A stretch of 64,000 nt of DNA. It comes from Earliella scabrosa (taxonomy: Eukaryota; Basidiomycota; Agaricomycetes; Polyporales; Polyporaceae). Under the pieces are notes generated by a model. The model had not been told where the DNA came from. It saw only the letters and a program-made list of their open reading frames with translations, and did no database searches. The stretch lies in NCBI GenBank assembly GCA_022605405.1, contig JABYQQ010000001.1:5146001-5210000 (forward strand). The letters run 5' to 3'. The stretch's first letter is position 1. Each line of letters starts with the position of its first letter. Shown here in pieces: positions 24,234 to 36,559 of the stretch. The position numbers and the translations under genes were made by a program.

Positions 24234-24363
24234 GCTGAGGAACTCACCTCTGGCTGTCCATGGGCCGCCGTGGAGCCTATGTCCGTGATTTCCAGACGAA
24301 CATAGGGTCTGTCAGGGATGGAAGTGGGTGACGCGGCATATTGAACCTAAATTGAGGCATAAT

Positions 24364-25339
24364 TCAATACACTGCAATGGGCGAGAGGCGATAAATCGGC
24401 TGTACCCAGGCCCCATCATGGTAGCGCTCGACGTAGGTAGAGGGTATTAGAGGTAGAGGGGGGAGAGACGGAGACTCCGGGGCGACAGGATGGTCATTGA
24501 TGTGCGATAGTAGAGAGGAGTCGGAGACTGAGTTGAGGTCAGGCGAGTCCAGGAGCTGTGTTCTCAAGGGAGATGTAGAGTCGTCCACGAGCGGAGGCCC
24601 GGGGCCCGGGGAGTGGGATGCCTCGGAGTCTGAAGGGACGGCGTCCGAGGGGGAAGAAGGACGCGCAATCTCACTGTGGGGGGCGCCATCGGGCCCGAAG
24701 CCCCAGAAATCCAAGAGACGCCGCATCTCCTCCGGATCGGTCCTGGTTTGGGCAAGCTGGAAAAGAGAGTCAATGGAGTGATGTGGGCCAAAGAATTCAG
24801 CGGCATTGCTCACCTGGTCTATGAAAGCGTCATGGTCCCATAGGAATGTCGCCCGATCGCGCCGAGCGTACACCCCCCTGGTCGAAGTGGCACTCTGATT
24901 AGCCTCTTGCGAACGAAGCTGCTGAGTAGTCAGATAGGCCGTGATTGTGAGAGTGGAGATTTGAATACCCAGTGGCGGAGAGCGCGTCTTTCAGGCGAGG
25001 AGAATGGCGAAATAGGAGGAGAAGGCGAAGGGGAGGGATCTCCCTCGTGTATTGACGAGGGGGACTGGCGGAGAGCGCGTCTTTCAGGCGAGGAGAATGG
25101 CGAAATAGGAGGAGAAGGCGAAGGGGAGGGATCTCCGAGCGAAGGCATGGACCCATGAGAGTCGCACGTGGAGCCCTCACAATCGGAGTGTTCATCGTCC
25201 ATGTCCCCGGAAGTCGACTCGGAGGGATCAGACGGCGGCTGGAGGTAATGGGGAGTGTTCGAGAGCGGGTGATAAGATCACGGGGGATACTCACCTCAGG
25301 CTGACACTTGCGATAGGTCGAATATAGTGGAGGACCCAT
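24364..25339 (-). CDS. MGPPLYS-type protein with internal duplication (tandem set)
   Basis: Exon 1 is MGPPLYSTYRKCQPE; a GTGAGT intron (to CTCCAG) joins to a Ser/Pro-rich exon with DDEHSDCEGSTC and two copies of DPSPSPSPPISPFSSPERRA, the product of a 71-bp exact duplication. A later exon begins near 24,873 with RRDRATFLWDHDAFIDQVSN and carries DPEEMRRLLDFWGFGP, then a disordered tail ending YRLSPIAVY. Similar architecture to the gene at 22,388-23,170. Function unknown. Confidence 0.5.
24973..25136. repeat. Exact 71-bp direct repeat, period 93 bp
   Basis: Copies at 24,973-25,043 and 25,066-25,136 are identical as read. The duplication lies within an exon of the minus-strand gene and adds 31 residues in frame. 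Exact identity suggests a recent event. Confidence 0.85.
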
Positions 25340-26354
25340 TCTTGTGTTGCGGTAGTCTGTCTGGCGCGAGCGGAAAGAGGGGGACTTGCGCGAGGGCCAC
25401 TGGGAACGGGGACTTGCGCTCGCGCGGCTGAAGAGAAGGACTCGGGGCTGACACGGACGAGCGCGAGAGACTTAGAGAGCCGGAGTGAGCAGACATAGCC
25501 GAGTTTGAACTGGCATGATCAAGGGTTTGGCCTGACATGACGAGTTCGGACTCGGGCCTGCTATCGCATGATCGAGAGTTCGGACTCTTGATCATGATGC
25601 CTGGAAGTGAGTAAGTACGTACTACCAGTTGCCGAGTTGAGACGTGATGAAGAGTTCGGACCCCTGAGATGACGAGTTCGAACTCTCGCCATCTATCGTA
25701 TGATCAAGATATCGGACTGCTTGATCATGATGAAGGTTTTGGGCTGGGGTAATCGTGCCAAGTGAATGCGCTGATGCGGCCGGCGGCCTGGAAAGATTGA
25801 GAGTCCGATTATCTATTGAGGCTACTTACTACCTTACAGTCAAAGGGGGCTCTCGTGAGACGTGCCTGAAGTCTGCACCCAAGTTCCAACAGGGAGCACA
25901 GCAACTTGATCTTCGGCTTGATCTGCCAAGTGGCGGAGCGGGGGACCGACGCGATGGTTGAATGGCGTCGTAGAGAGTTTTGACTTGAGCGTGCTGGCTG
26001 CGCGCAGTGAAGCTTAAGGTGCACCACGGCTCGGCGAGAGTGAACCTGCGCATGCGAGGCACCCTGCGGAACAGCGTGGACGGTGGCCGGCTTAGAGTTG
26101 TTTGGGCGCTTGGCGCTTATTGCACGGTTGTATGGTACTTGGGACTGGTCCCAACTCTGCTGGACTAGTACATCAGTGACGCGTTGTACGATGCCAGCAC
26201 ATATTTGGTTGATACCATGGGCGGTGTGCCGGTGCGCAGTGGGGCAGCGGGCGCTTCAATGCTGCTGCGGGGGTTTACGGTTGCCGATCAGCCAAACGCC
26301 AAAGTGCATACTTCTGACCAGTCCAAACTCTTCCTCGTCAATACATGATGGAGT
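25340..26354. other. Intergenic, with GAGTTCGGACTC/TTGATCATGAT motifs
   Basis: No gene is supported. Between 25,500 and 25,740 there are several GAGTTCGGACTC or GAGTTCGAACTC palindromes interleaved with TTGATCATGAT, itself nearly palindromic. The rest is unremarkable. Confidence 0.4.
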
Positions 26355-29344
26355 TCAAACCCTGAAACTGAAGTCCCTCGGGACGTCCGGGCGGACGTGG
26401 GGCTGCACGGTCTGGGGAGCATACGTCGGGACGTCTGTGAGGACGTCCGAGGGGAGATGCGTCAGGGGATGCGAGGGGACCCGCGATGTACCGGATGGGA
26501 TGTCCGGGCGGACGTGGGGCTGCACGGTCTGGGGGGCATACGTTGGGATGTCCTCACGGACGCCCGAAGGGGGATCCGTCGTGGGATGCGAGGAGACCCG
26601 CGATGTACCGGATGGGACGTCCGGGCGGACGTGCTGCTGGGCGGTCTGGGGGGCGCATGGCTGCGTGTCCGATGCGACGTCCGACGGGAGGTGCGGCGGA
26701 AGGTTGGACGGGACAGGACGCGGGGCTTCCGGCGGGGTGTCAGCCTGCGGAACATCCGACTGGACACGCGAGTTGACGTTCCCTTGAACTTGAGCATTGT
26801 CTAGCCTACGGATCTTCGGAGGAGGCTGTTCGCACTGACGAAGTGGGTCAATCCAGGCAAGGTAAGCTCGGAGGATGCAGAGACGCTTACTTTTATACCA
26901 GGACCCTCAGTTGATGGGATAACTTGAATGTCGGCGGTAGAAGACGCGCTGATTGCACGACCCTTACCCTTATCCACCGGTCCAGCCAGAATTGCAGCCG
27001 ACGATCCAGGCAACTCGGCGTCGGAGTCCTCCACCTCCGCAATCTTGCGCTTTCGAGGCTTGGGCTGCGGCTTCGTCGGCTTCTCCTTCTCCGGAAGCTT
27101 TGAGGATGAAGGGCCGGTGTCAGGTTGTCTGCTGGTAGCATTGTCGGAGTCAAACTCGTTGCTGCTAGCAAGGTTGATAACATCGGCGCCAGGATCCGCC
27201 GCCGTCGTGCACTGTTGCCTCACAGGTGTGTCTCGGATGGCGACGGGCACCCGCTTGATGAGCGAATCGTCCAACCTTCGAGCAATCGGGTTCGGGCGCA
27301 ACTGCACCGTGGCGTGAGCGGCGCGCACGGGACTTGGAGAGGGAGGAGCCGAAAGATTTGACTCGGTGTCTGAACCCATCCCGTCCTGGAAGCCGTCGTC
27401 GGCCTCTGCGTTAATGTCAGCTTCGGCGTCACCATCGCCGTCAATGTCGCCATCGATGTCGCCGTCGATGCCGCTGCCGTTGTCGCTGTCGTTGTCGCTA
27501 TCGTTTGCAGAGGTACTGGCGGCGATAAGGGCTCTGGACGAGCTCGCGCGAGCATTGCCAGGGACCTGGGGTTCTCCCTGCCCCTTGAGAGGAATCAGCC
27601 CGACCCGACCGTCGGCGTACTGAATGCGGGAGCCTGTCTGCGCCGACTCGGGCGGCGGGTCGTTGGCGAAAATGACAGGTACTCGGCAATCCTGAAGTTC
27701 TACACGGATACGTCAACAGCTGCTCTGTAAGACCCTCTAAAGTGCGACTGCCTTACCTCGTTTTGATCCTCCGTACCTCGTAATCCGCAGAGGATTGGGG
27801 TTGTTGCGGTCGAAGATGGCATCCACCATCGTCTTCATCGCAGGGCCGCCGATGTCCTGCAGTCCTTTGGAACATTTGCCTTTGTCGACGGGGTTGGGGA
27901 ATGGGACGTTCCAAGGAAAGCCTTCGCATTGGAGACCGCTGTTTGCCAGATTTGCCGTCATATGTTTGAAGTGAAAGTTGTTGGTGCTCCATAGCGTCTT
28001 TGAGCGCTCTCCGTACGGCCCTGAAGTAGGTCAGTCAAGCCCCGGAACTGACATCGTTGAGTCATAACTCACGGGCCATGTTCCGGAAGTGGTCGGCAAG
28101 GAACCGCGCCCGATGGGCTGGCTTTGGAGGGGAGAGGTCCGCCGGAAGCTGGTACTCCGCCACAGCCTCTGCAGGTACAACAGGAACTCCCGGTTGAGTC
28201 GTCCCGAGATTGATCGCGGTAGTCTGGGCAATGCCGGGCTTTGCATGAGAAACTGCTTTTGTCGGTGGCTGGGCTGCGAGCTGAGCGACGCGCTCTCGGA
28301 CTCCGTCCGGAGTGTCGGAGAACATCATGTCACTCAGGGCAAGCGATATCTTATGGCTGCGACGATTGAACACGGAGATAAGCACTCGCCGAGGGCGCGT
28401 TCTGTAGGAACAGCGAGGCACTTACTAAATGTGGGCCTTGAAGAAGCCGATGAGCGTGTCCTCATTGGTGCGGAAACAGTCGTCGAAGAACTATGTCGCC
28501 GAGTGTCAGCACAAAGCGGCGGCGGTTGCATGATGGCTAGATTGACTCACCGACTGCGCGTCCGGCGTAACAAGAACTTTTGCTAGGCCGGCATCTGAGT
28601 TCACCACATTGCCGGCGATAATCAAGACACTCTCGAACCCGTACAAGGCGGCGAGTGACTTTGTCTATTTGATGGTGAGTCAGCGACTTGTTGAACGGAC
28701 GTTAACGGCCGCGACCTCACCAGTCGAGACAGCTCGCGCACGCCCCGGTTGAACTCCTGCTTGCGGACTCCGACGGTTGTTTTGCTCGCTCCGGCAATGG
28801 CTTGGAGAGAGCGGTACTTCTCCAGTATCACCACCGCCTTCTTGCCGTATGTCGTCTTGAACGCGGCGTAGCACTTCCTCCGCAGCCGAACACCTGTCAG
28901 ACCTGTTGTAAGGGAGAGACAAATTAGCCCCTGCAGCTCGCAGGAATGGTGCTGAGCAATAAACGACTAACCTGATCGTTTCTCTGCAGGAGTGGGTGAT
29001 AATTGGCTCTTAGCACAAGTAGGGTTGCCAGGTGGGAACTGCCGCCAACTCACCTCGAGGCACTCTCGCTATCTCGTCGCCGTAGTGGTTCTTGAAGTAT
29101 CGTCCGTAGTCGTTCCACATGTTCTTCTTGAGGTGCTTGCGGGTACGAGTGGCAGTCCACTGGTCGAATACCTGGCCTGCTAGGAGTCCAGTCTGCTTGG
29201 CGACACGCTTGGCTATGGCGACAACTTCTTGAAAGGCCTCCTCGATGAGTGCGTGGGTGGCGTTAGAGATACGCCCAGCAGGTCTCTTCTCATCTTCCTC
29301 TTCGACTTCGTCCAGCCAGTCGTCCTCGTCGCCCTCGCCTTCGC

Positions 29345-29375
<31 letters not shown>

Positions 29376-30997
29376 CTCCTCGTCACCGCCGCCGCCGCCA
29401 ACGTCCATGCTACCGCTGCTGTTGGGAGGTCGGCTACCGCTACCCAACGGTTCCGTAGCCTAGTTGTAACGATCATTAACAGAACCCAAGACACTTACAC
29501 AACACGACAACATACCCGGCCTTTTCCTTTATCCACCGGGCGCGAGGCGGGCGCTGAACTGGAAGCGCCGGCATCAGCAGGATCCGTCGCGGCATAGGTA
29601 TCGTCGAGGAGAGGGTCGGAAAGGGGCGCATATTCTCGTTGAGTAGAATCGTCCTCGCGCCGGAGTGGGTCAGCAGGAAGGAAGCGTGTAGGGGCGTGGG
29701 GGACAGGAGGAACCCCAACCGGAGCGTGAGGGACGGCGAAGCGGACGTTCTTTGCGGCCTCCGTGGGCAGGTGCGCTGGGACGTTCGTCATGTGCTCTGC
29801 TTGGACGTCCGGCCGGTTGTCCGAAGTGATGTTGCCCTTCAGGACGCCCTTGGGGACGTCCTCGGAGGCATGCGCCCGGACATCCCTCTGGTGGTCCGAC
29901 GGGACGCCCGGTGGAATGTCTAGATGTGCGTATTGGGAAGGGACAGGGATGTCGGACGGCAGCTCGGGATCGCGGTGTTGGGTATGAGGCGCAGACTGAT
30001 CAAAACGCAGCTCAGACGGACGGGTGCTCGAGGAACCTGGAATTGGATTTAAACCGGGATGGGTGTTCGCATACAGCCCCTGGGGCAGCACTTGCGGCGG
30101 ATTATAGCTATAAGGATGATAGGGAAAATCAGGGAACTGCCATTGAGGCTGATCTGTAACGCAGGATGTTAGCCTCATGGTTTCGCAGCGTTCAATCGCA
30201 TGACAACCTACAAGAGTGCCAAGGGTGCTTTTGCTGCAGGGGTTGGTCGACGTTCATTCCCTCCCAGACTTGCGAGTCATCCTGCATGCTAAGAGACTGC
30301 TCCCACACTGCGTCCGGGACATACATCGGGGCATACTGAGGTACATTCTGCGGAACATATGGAGCGCCATCGGGAAGGCCCGGTGGGACGTGAAGCTGAG
30401 GTCCACCCTGAGCGTCCGCAGGAAAGTGACCTGGTCCATCTACGCTGCCGTCCTCTGTGATGTCCATGGGGACGTCCGTTGGAGCTTCAACGGGGACATT
30501 CACCGGGATGTCGACAGAGTTGTTCATCTCGACGTTCGTAAGGACGTCGTCTTCACCGCGGCCGGAGAGCGGAGCGGCGTTGGGGGCGTCGGTGTGGATG
30601 TCCGGTGGGGCTACAGCCATGGAGGACCCATCGAGATGCGTTGGGGCATCCTCGCGGCGCGCCGGTACACTGACAGGAGTCTGAAAGCAGAGGTTAGAAC
30701 TGGGTTACTGACCCAGAGCTTGGCAGACGTCAAAAACATACCTCACGACCGATCCTCACTGGGGTGGCATTGTCGTGGCGGATGTTGAGCGGCGCTTCGA
30801 TGCGAGGAGGAGGGAGGCGCCCAGAGTAGATCTCGGGGCCGATGGGAGGGTGTACGTCGGGAGGATTCTCAGAACGAGCGCCGGTGTGGATGTCGGAGAG
30901 GTCGTGGGAGCGATTGTCAGAGACACCATCCGGACGGATGTTCGCAGCAGTGTCGGGGCCGGGGGTGGGGCCGACGTCGGGGAGGACGTCGGAGCGG
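26355..30997 (-). pseudogene. 3' part of a long Asp-Val-repeat gene split by the KDZ element
   Basis: Minus-strand exons run from the KDZ insertion site to a stop at 26,355-26,357. The 5' part is repetitive with spaced DV/DI pairs (NRPDVQAEHMTNVPAHLP; VEAPTDVPMDI). Next comes a conserved part: an EG/DE run from an imperfect hexanucleotide repeat (29,331-29,383), then ISNATHALIEEAFQEVVAIA, KHLKKNMWNDYGRYFKNHYG, RKCYAAFKTTYGKKAVVILE and LAALYGFESVLIIAGNVVNS, later FFDDCFRTNEDTLIGFFKAH. This order matches a very large Agaricomycete hypothetical-protein family. A basic stretch KPRKRKIAEVED and a last exon PPPKIRRLDNAQ follow, with a C-terminal tandem repeat of about 39 residues (YAPQTVQPHVRPDVPSGTSR). 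Exons look open, so the break is the insertion itself. Function unknown. Confidence 0.6.
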
Positions 30998-31795
30998 CAC
31001 CAGTAGTTTCCACTTTTGTTTTACAAAACACCAGTACCCTGGTACACTAATTATTAATTCTGTGGTGGATTGTAAAACCGTCTGGCATACAATAGTCCTG
31101 TTATATAACAGGAGCCCACTCATTGTAATATGGGGCATACAAGAGTATTATGATTCACTGATACCCATTATAAAACCCTGGTTGATTAGATGGTTGTACT
31201 ACTGTTATAAAACTCCGGCTTATTAAATGGGTGTACTACTGTTATAAAACTCCGGCTTATTAGATGGGTGTACTACTGTTATAAAACTCTGGCTGATTAG
31301 ATGGTTGTACTACCATTATAAAACTCCGGCTGATTAGATGGTTGTACTACCATTATAAAACTCCGGCTGATTAGATGGGTGTACACTTATTATAAAACTG
31401 TGCCTGATTAGATGGTTGTACTACCATTATAAAACTCCGGCTGATTAGATGGTTGTACTACCATTATAAAACTCAGGCTCCGGCTGATTAGATGGGCGTA
31501 CACCCATTATAAAACCATGCCTGATTAGATGGGCGTACACCTATTATAAAACCAGGCCTATTCATTATCAAACTCTGGCTTATTAGATGGATGTACATCT
31601 ATTATAAAAGATTAGATGGGCATACACCTATTATGAAACCAGACCTGATTAGATGGTTGTACATTCATTATAAAACTCTGGCTTATTAGATGGGTGTACT
31701 ACTATTATAAAACTCCAGCTGATTAGATGGTTGTACTACTATTATAAAACCCTCCCTGATTAGATGATTGTACTACCATTAAGGGCACTCAATTA
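30998..31795. repeat. Left terminal inverted repeat with inward minisatellite
   Basis: The outer part of about 210 bp matches the right end in reverse complement almost base for base; it includes a CCTGTTATATAACAGG palindrome. From about 31,160 inward lies an array of roughly 36-37 bp units beginning GATTAGATGG and containing ATTATAAAAC. Such subterminal arrays are typical transposase-binding candidates. Confidence 0.9.
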
Positions 31796-31945
31796 TTATC
31801 CAACACCGGCTGCAAGTCCCCTTTGCATCATAATACCTGCATACTGATATTTGATAGTGTGATTGCAGATACATTAGGAAGTGCATAACATATCAAGAGG
31901 TAATAGCAGTCGCGCGTACATACAGTGGCCCACTGAACTCAGCGG

Positions 31946-34752
31946 CTACTCAACACGAGGGCGCTTAACTGAACCTTGGGAGGCTTCTTCGGTGGAGCGG
32001 GAATGCTTGTGGCCGTGAGCCTCGCCAGCAACCCGGAACACCCAAACCATGTCTGCAATGGCACCATACACATCGTTGAAAGATTCGCCGGCCTCCATAA
32101 CCGCACACAGCCACCACGCAACCGAAATGACAGCTAGAAACAGTCCGCACTGACCTCCGCGCCAGAGCAAGCCCCATTCACCGTTGTCTTCGGGGATGGC
32201 GCGTGCAGGAGGCCATGACGAGCCTGCCGTACGGCATGGAGGCTGTAAAGAGACCCACCACGCCTTCCACCGGGTGGGGAAGTCATCCGGATCAACCTCG
32301 GGCAACTTCTCATAGTCGCGCCCATCCTTCATCCAGGCCGCAACTTCGACCGGTCGCAATCCCGGTGGAAGACGATTCTGCTCTTTCTGAAAGGACTGTC
32401 AGCATACTGCACAGAGTGAGAAGAGATAGCAACATACGCGTGAGTCGGGATAACCCATGTGCATCTCAAACCGCTGCCAGGCATCGACGAGCTCGACCCA
32501 TCCCTGACCGCCAAAGTCCAGGACCTCGAAGTAGTCAACAGCATCTTTGACCCAGTCCGGAGCGTTGGGGTCGTGCACGACGAGCTTCAGACCGGTCGAA
32601 AATCCGCCCGCAGGCCCGGGATCTGGATTGCTCCGCGGAGCCTGAGCCTGAGGCGCCTCCGAGCGATCCGGGTTCGTTGCGCCGTTCGCTCGAACAGCCT
32701 CGGAGCTCGCATCAGCCCCCGACGACGACGAATTGGAGGTGATAGGATGGGCTGTAGATGGTAGAGATGATTGAGAAAGCGCGGAGGCGGCGTAGGGGTT
32801 CGCGGACGAGGTCACGGCGGCGGCGCCCGCCTGCAGATGCGTTAGGAGCGGCGTGTCGTGCTTGCTAGATCGCGCAGGCTGGTCCTGTTGACTCGGAGGC
32901 GATGCGGTGGTCGAGGGCGGCAGAGTGGCAGTGGACGAGGCCTGGTTTACAGAGGCGCGAGACGCGGGCTCGGCAGCAGACTCGACGTTGGATAGGTCAG
33001 GTTGAGACTGAGCAGTGAGCGTCGTAGATGTCGACGAGGATGGGACAGTCGCTACCGCAGCACGGGCAGCTGCCGCAGCAGCAGCTCGAGTCCTGACACT
33101 CGTGGGAGCTGGAACCGCTGTCTTCGCGGCTGGCGGACGTCCCCGGCGCTTCTTCGCGGTCAGAGCTTGCGCTGCAGCCTGAGCTTCGCCCAGCGAGCCT
33201 GCGATCTGGGCTTGCACTCTGGCTATGTTCCGTTGACGCATCGTCTCATAGTCCTCCTCCTCCTCCTCCCGTTCTCCCTCGTCTTCGTCTTCGTCCGGCT
33301 CGACGCTCTTCCTCTTCAAGTTGCTCTTGGTCGACCTCGCAAGTTTGCCGACGTCGGTGGCGGTGCTCGGTTCAGCGGAGGTTGGGTTGGGAGCGGTATC
33401 GGGAGACGTTGTCGTGGACTCGGGACCCGGTGCTGGGGGAGAGGAGTTGCTGGACGAACCGTCGGTGGATGGATTGGCGGGGGAGGAACTAGCCGTGGGT
33501 GGCTCGGGAGGGTCCGTCTCGTCTGCCAGATACGCCTGGTGCAGATTCTGGGCCGCGTCCGGGGCTGAAGGCAGGTGCGCTATCAGTGAGGGGGTTATGC
33601 GAACCGAGAGGTTGACATGACGCACGGAAACAGCTCACAAGGAACCCTTTGTACCCCTCCAGGAAGGGGTCCCATTTGGACGACGCTTCGGGCAACGTAT
33701 TTCCAAGGTTCAACGTTCGACCCTGGTGGAAGCTGCCATCCCAGACAAGACGCGCCCACAAGTTGTGAGTCAATTGTGAACATATTGAGAGCTATTACTC
33801 ACCACAGCGTTCGCATAGTCCCAGTCTGCGGCACGGGACCTCCAATGACGATCGACCCCTTCCAACCCGTCTGCATCTCCAGCGACTTCAACAGGTTCTG
33901 GAACTTCTTCGACAGCGCGTTGACGCGTCTGAACACCCGTGAGTCCCTCGGCCGTTCGTGCCCATGGAAGATACATGACTCACTCTTGTATAGTGCGTGC
34001 GCGCTTCGTCTTCTCGTTCGGCGTCGCGTCCGAACTGCCAACAAACCTCTCGAGCCCGTCCTCGTCTGGATGCTTGATGAGGTTCGCCTGGACCTTGTCT
34101 TGGACGTCTTGCGGCTCCGACTTCAGCAGCTCCGTTGCGACCGAATTCATGAAGGAGAGCCACGACGGCGGCGTAGCGCCCTCAGGTAAGGTCGCTTTGT
34201 GTTGTTCGAAGCGCTCCCTGATGATAGGGTTAACGCGCTCGCCGTACAGATGCAAGTACGCTTGATAGGGTTGACGGCGGATCAGCTTTGGCGGCGGCGC
34301 GTCGAGGTCCAAGCCACCATCCTCCTCCTTCCCGTCGCCCTGTTTCTTCCTCCTCTTCTTTCTCTGCTTCTGACCCGACACCGCCTGCGGTTCCTCAGGG
34401 TTCGTTTGGGCAAACCGGTTGTTCCAATACCAATTGTGGATTTGCTGGGTTGCGGCGACACGGTGAGTCCTCGGTTGCGTGTTCAGTATGTCATGTTACT
34501 CACCTTCTTCCGCACAAACGCAGAAACACTCGTCACATCTCCATCCGCGTTCGGCTCAGACGTCAGCATGACGCTCTTCGCCTCGACTCCGTCAGGGATG
34601 ACTACTCCGGGCCAGAAACGGTCAAAATATTCCTGGCGCGTGACCTGCATGAACGTCGAGAGCTTGTCCTCCACGCGAGCCGTCTGGAAGGCAGGCAGGC
34701 GGGCCTCAAGCCAGGTCTTCTCGTCAGGAGTGGCCCAGGTAGGTCTCGGCAT
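31946..34752 (-). CDS. KDZ-borne protein of a lineage-specific Agaricomycete family
   Basis: Starts MPRPTWATPDEKTWLEARLP, followed by EYFDRFWPGVVIPDG and, after a spliced junction, a basic QKQRKKRRKKQG stretch and PPPKLIRRQPYQAYLHLYGE. A long central exon (32,438-33,564) is low complexity: Ser/Pro/Thr-rich, an acidic EDEDEGEREEEEED run, KRKS and KKRRGRPP basic patches, then WVKDAVDYFEVLDFGGQGW. A 51-bp intron (32,387-32,437) joins in phase to EQNRLPPGLRPVEVAAWMKD and DFPTRWKAWWVSLQPP, ending KRPRVE. The C-terminal pattern of Trp pairs is a recurrent Agaricomycete domain without known function. It lies inside the KDZ inverted repeats, read away from the other two genes. Nuclear localisation is inferred from the basic patches. 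Confidence 0.65.
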
Positions 34753-35072
34753 TGCGATACAAGTGGTCGACAGACGGGCAGACGGCGTAGAAGCGCGACG
34801 AGGGCGTCACCGCCAGCTCACTACACGCTCGTGACCAGAGAGAGGCAACCGAGGCGTTGTAAAACAATAGCCACAGTGTCATATTTGGGGAGGACCAAGC
34901 GTGCACATACAAGTCGGGATATCATATATTGACCAGACTCATCAGATCACCCGAGTTGCCCCCGACGTCCATCTCCCCTCTTTGCTCTCCCCATCTCAAC
35001 ACCAAGGTATGCGTATCCCTTCCGCTCCCTGTGGTACTGTGTATAGCCGCTAACTACGCTTACTCGACAGAA

Positions 35073-35919
35073 ATGCGCCAGTCGAACAGTATTGACGAGC
35101 CGGACGACGACGATCTCCCCGACTTCTCGCATCTCTCGATCGAGACCCAGTACTACCTCGAGCTACAGCAGGCTGGCCAAATCTGCGACGAAAGTCCTCC
35201 CTCCTCTCCGACTCCCTCCTCTCCGACTCCCTCCTCTCCGACTCCCTCCTCTCCGACTCCCTCCTCTCTGACCGCCACAGCCTCCTCTCCGACAGCTCGT
35301 CAGCAACGAGAGGGCGTCGCTGTTGCTCCCCGCGCGGGCGGCTTGGCCATCACCGTCAACGTCCACGCCACCAACGGCCCTGTCACCGTCAATGTGGGTG
35401 ACCAGCACCGTCCGGCCGAGCGTGCCCCGAACAGTGTGCACCCGACTCGGAGTACCCCTGGATCGCGCCGTGACGGGACTCCGGTGAGGCGTCGCGCAGT
35501 CGCCCGGGCGGGGCCCGTTCACGATCAGGCCGCGCCGCCTCAGGCCTCTCGCGCCGCGCCACCCGGGCCCGACACTGCGGCGGCTGCCCCCGTTCCGTAC
35601 GTCATCCGAGGTGGTGGCAAGGCGATTGCCTGGAACCCACTACGTGAGTACAGCAACGACAGTTCTGTTAGCGTTATGAATGACTGATCTTGCGACCGCA
35701 GTGGAGCACCTCCCGACGGGGCCCGACCCAACGCACCGCCGCAAGTGGTACGTGGTGACTGCGGGTTTGCGTGTGGGGTTGTGGAGGTCGTGGTTGGATA
35801 TGGAGGAATACATTGACGTTCCCGGCTCGCGGCACGCCGCTTTCGACACGTATGAACTTGCTCGTTACCATTATGACCTTGCGCAGCGTGAGGGACGTGT
35901 CCGGCTACTGATCAAGTAG
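35073..35919 (+). CDS. KDZ-borne 262-aa protein with C-terminal RNase H1 N-terminal (viroplasmin-like) domain
   Basis: Model join(35073..35643, 35702..35919), phase checked, with a probable 5' UTR intron ending at 35,070. The N-terminus is acidic (DEPDDDDLPDFSHL), followed by five 15-bp repeats encoding SSPTP and a Pro/Ala/Arg-rich disordered middle. The last 60 residues read RKWYVVTAGLRVGLWRSWLD then PGSRHAAFDTYELARYHYD, the W-Y-V-V, G-x-W, W and F-x-T/S pattern of the RNase H1 N-terminal hybrid-binding domain (Cauli_VI family). That domain binds RNA:DNA hybrid or dsRNA in known proteins. No RNase H catalytic domain follows. A role in handling nucleic acid for the transposon is inference; a domesticated retroelement fragment is the alternative. 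Confidence 0.75.
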
Positions 35920-36403
35920 AAGTCAATGTCATATGCAGTAGTCTACTGGGTATTGAATGAGGCGAAGGGTGCGAACCACTGGCGGGTAGACTCACAGGTT
36001 CAACAGTGGTAGTATGTACTGCGCGCGACGGCCAGAAATGGGCCAGTAGAAATCTCTCGCTCCGACTCGCAGTTGCCGGCGCCTAGCCACTCAGTTTCGA
36101 TTCTTGCTAGACTCGTGGTGTTGTCTGCACGCATGTTGCGAAATGGGAACGTCATTGTGGGCCTTTGTACCATGTCATTATTACAGTAGGAGAACGGGGA
36201 CAGGAGCACATTTGACATGTGCGTGTTAGTGATCGTTGTGCGAGAGAGGAACTAGTAGTGAGCGCGCGCCCGGCGCAGGGTGTCTGCAGGTGCAGGAGAC
36301 ACCGCCAATGGAGGATACTCCGCGCACACGCGCAAGGTGTCCCGATGTTTTGCGTAGATACTAGCTGTACACTGGTTGTATTCAGCGAATCTCTCTCAGC
36401 TGC

Positions 36404-36410
36404 TATAAAT
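36404..36410 (+). promoter_or_regulatory. TATA-like element of the KDZ transposase
   Basis: TATAAAT lies 150 bp before the ATG at 36,560, with no intervening gene. The 480 bp to the left back to 35,919 contain no supported gene and probably hold the rest of the promoter. Confidence 0.4.
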
Positions 36411-36559
36411 GTCGAGCCCAAGACGACGAGTACTAGGCTGAATGTGGAATCGGCGAGGTGCGCGTCTTAACACTCGGATCGATATCATTAAGACGGCGCT
36501 TGTCGGATTCTACTCTTCTCCTCTACCACATCGCTCCTATACCTCGAGCCACCGAACCG

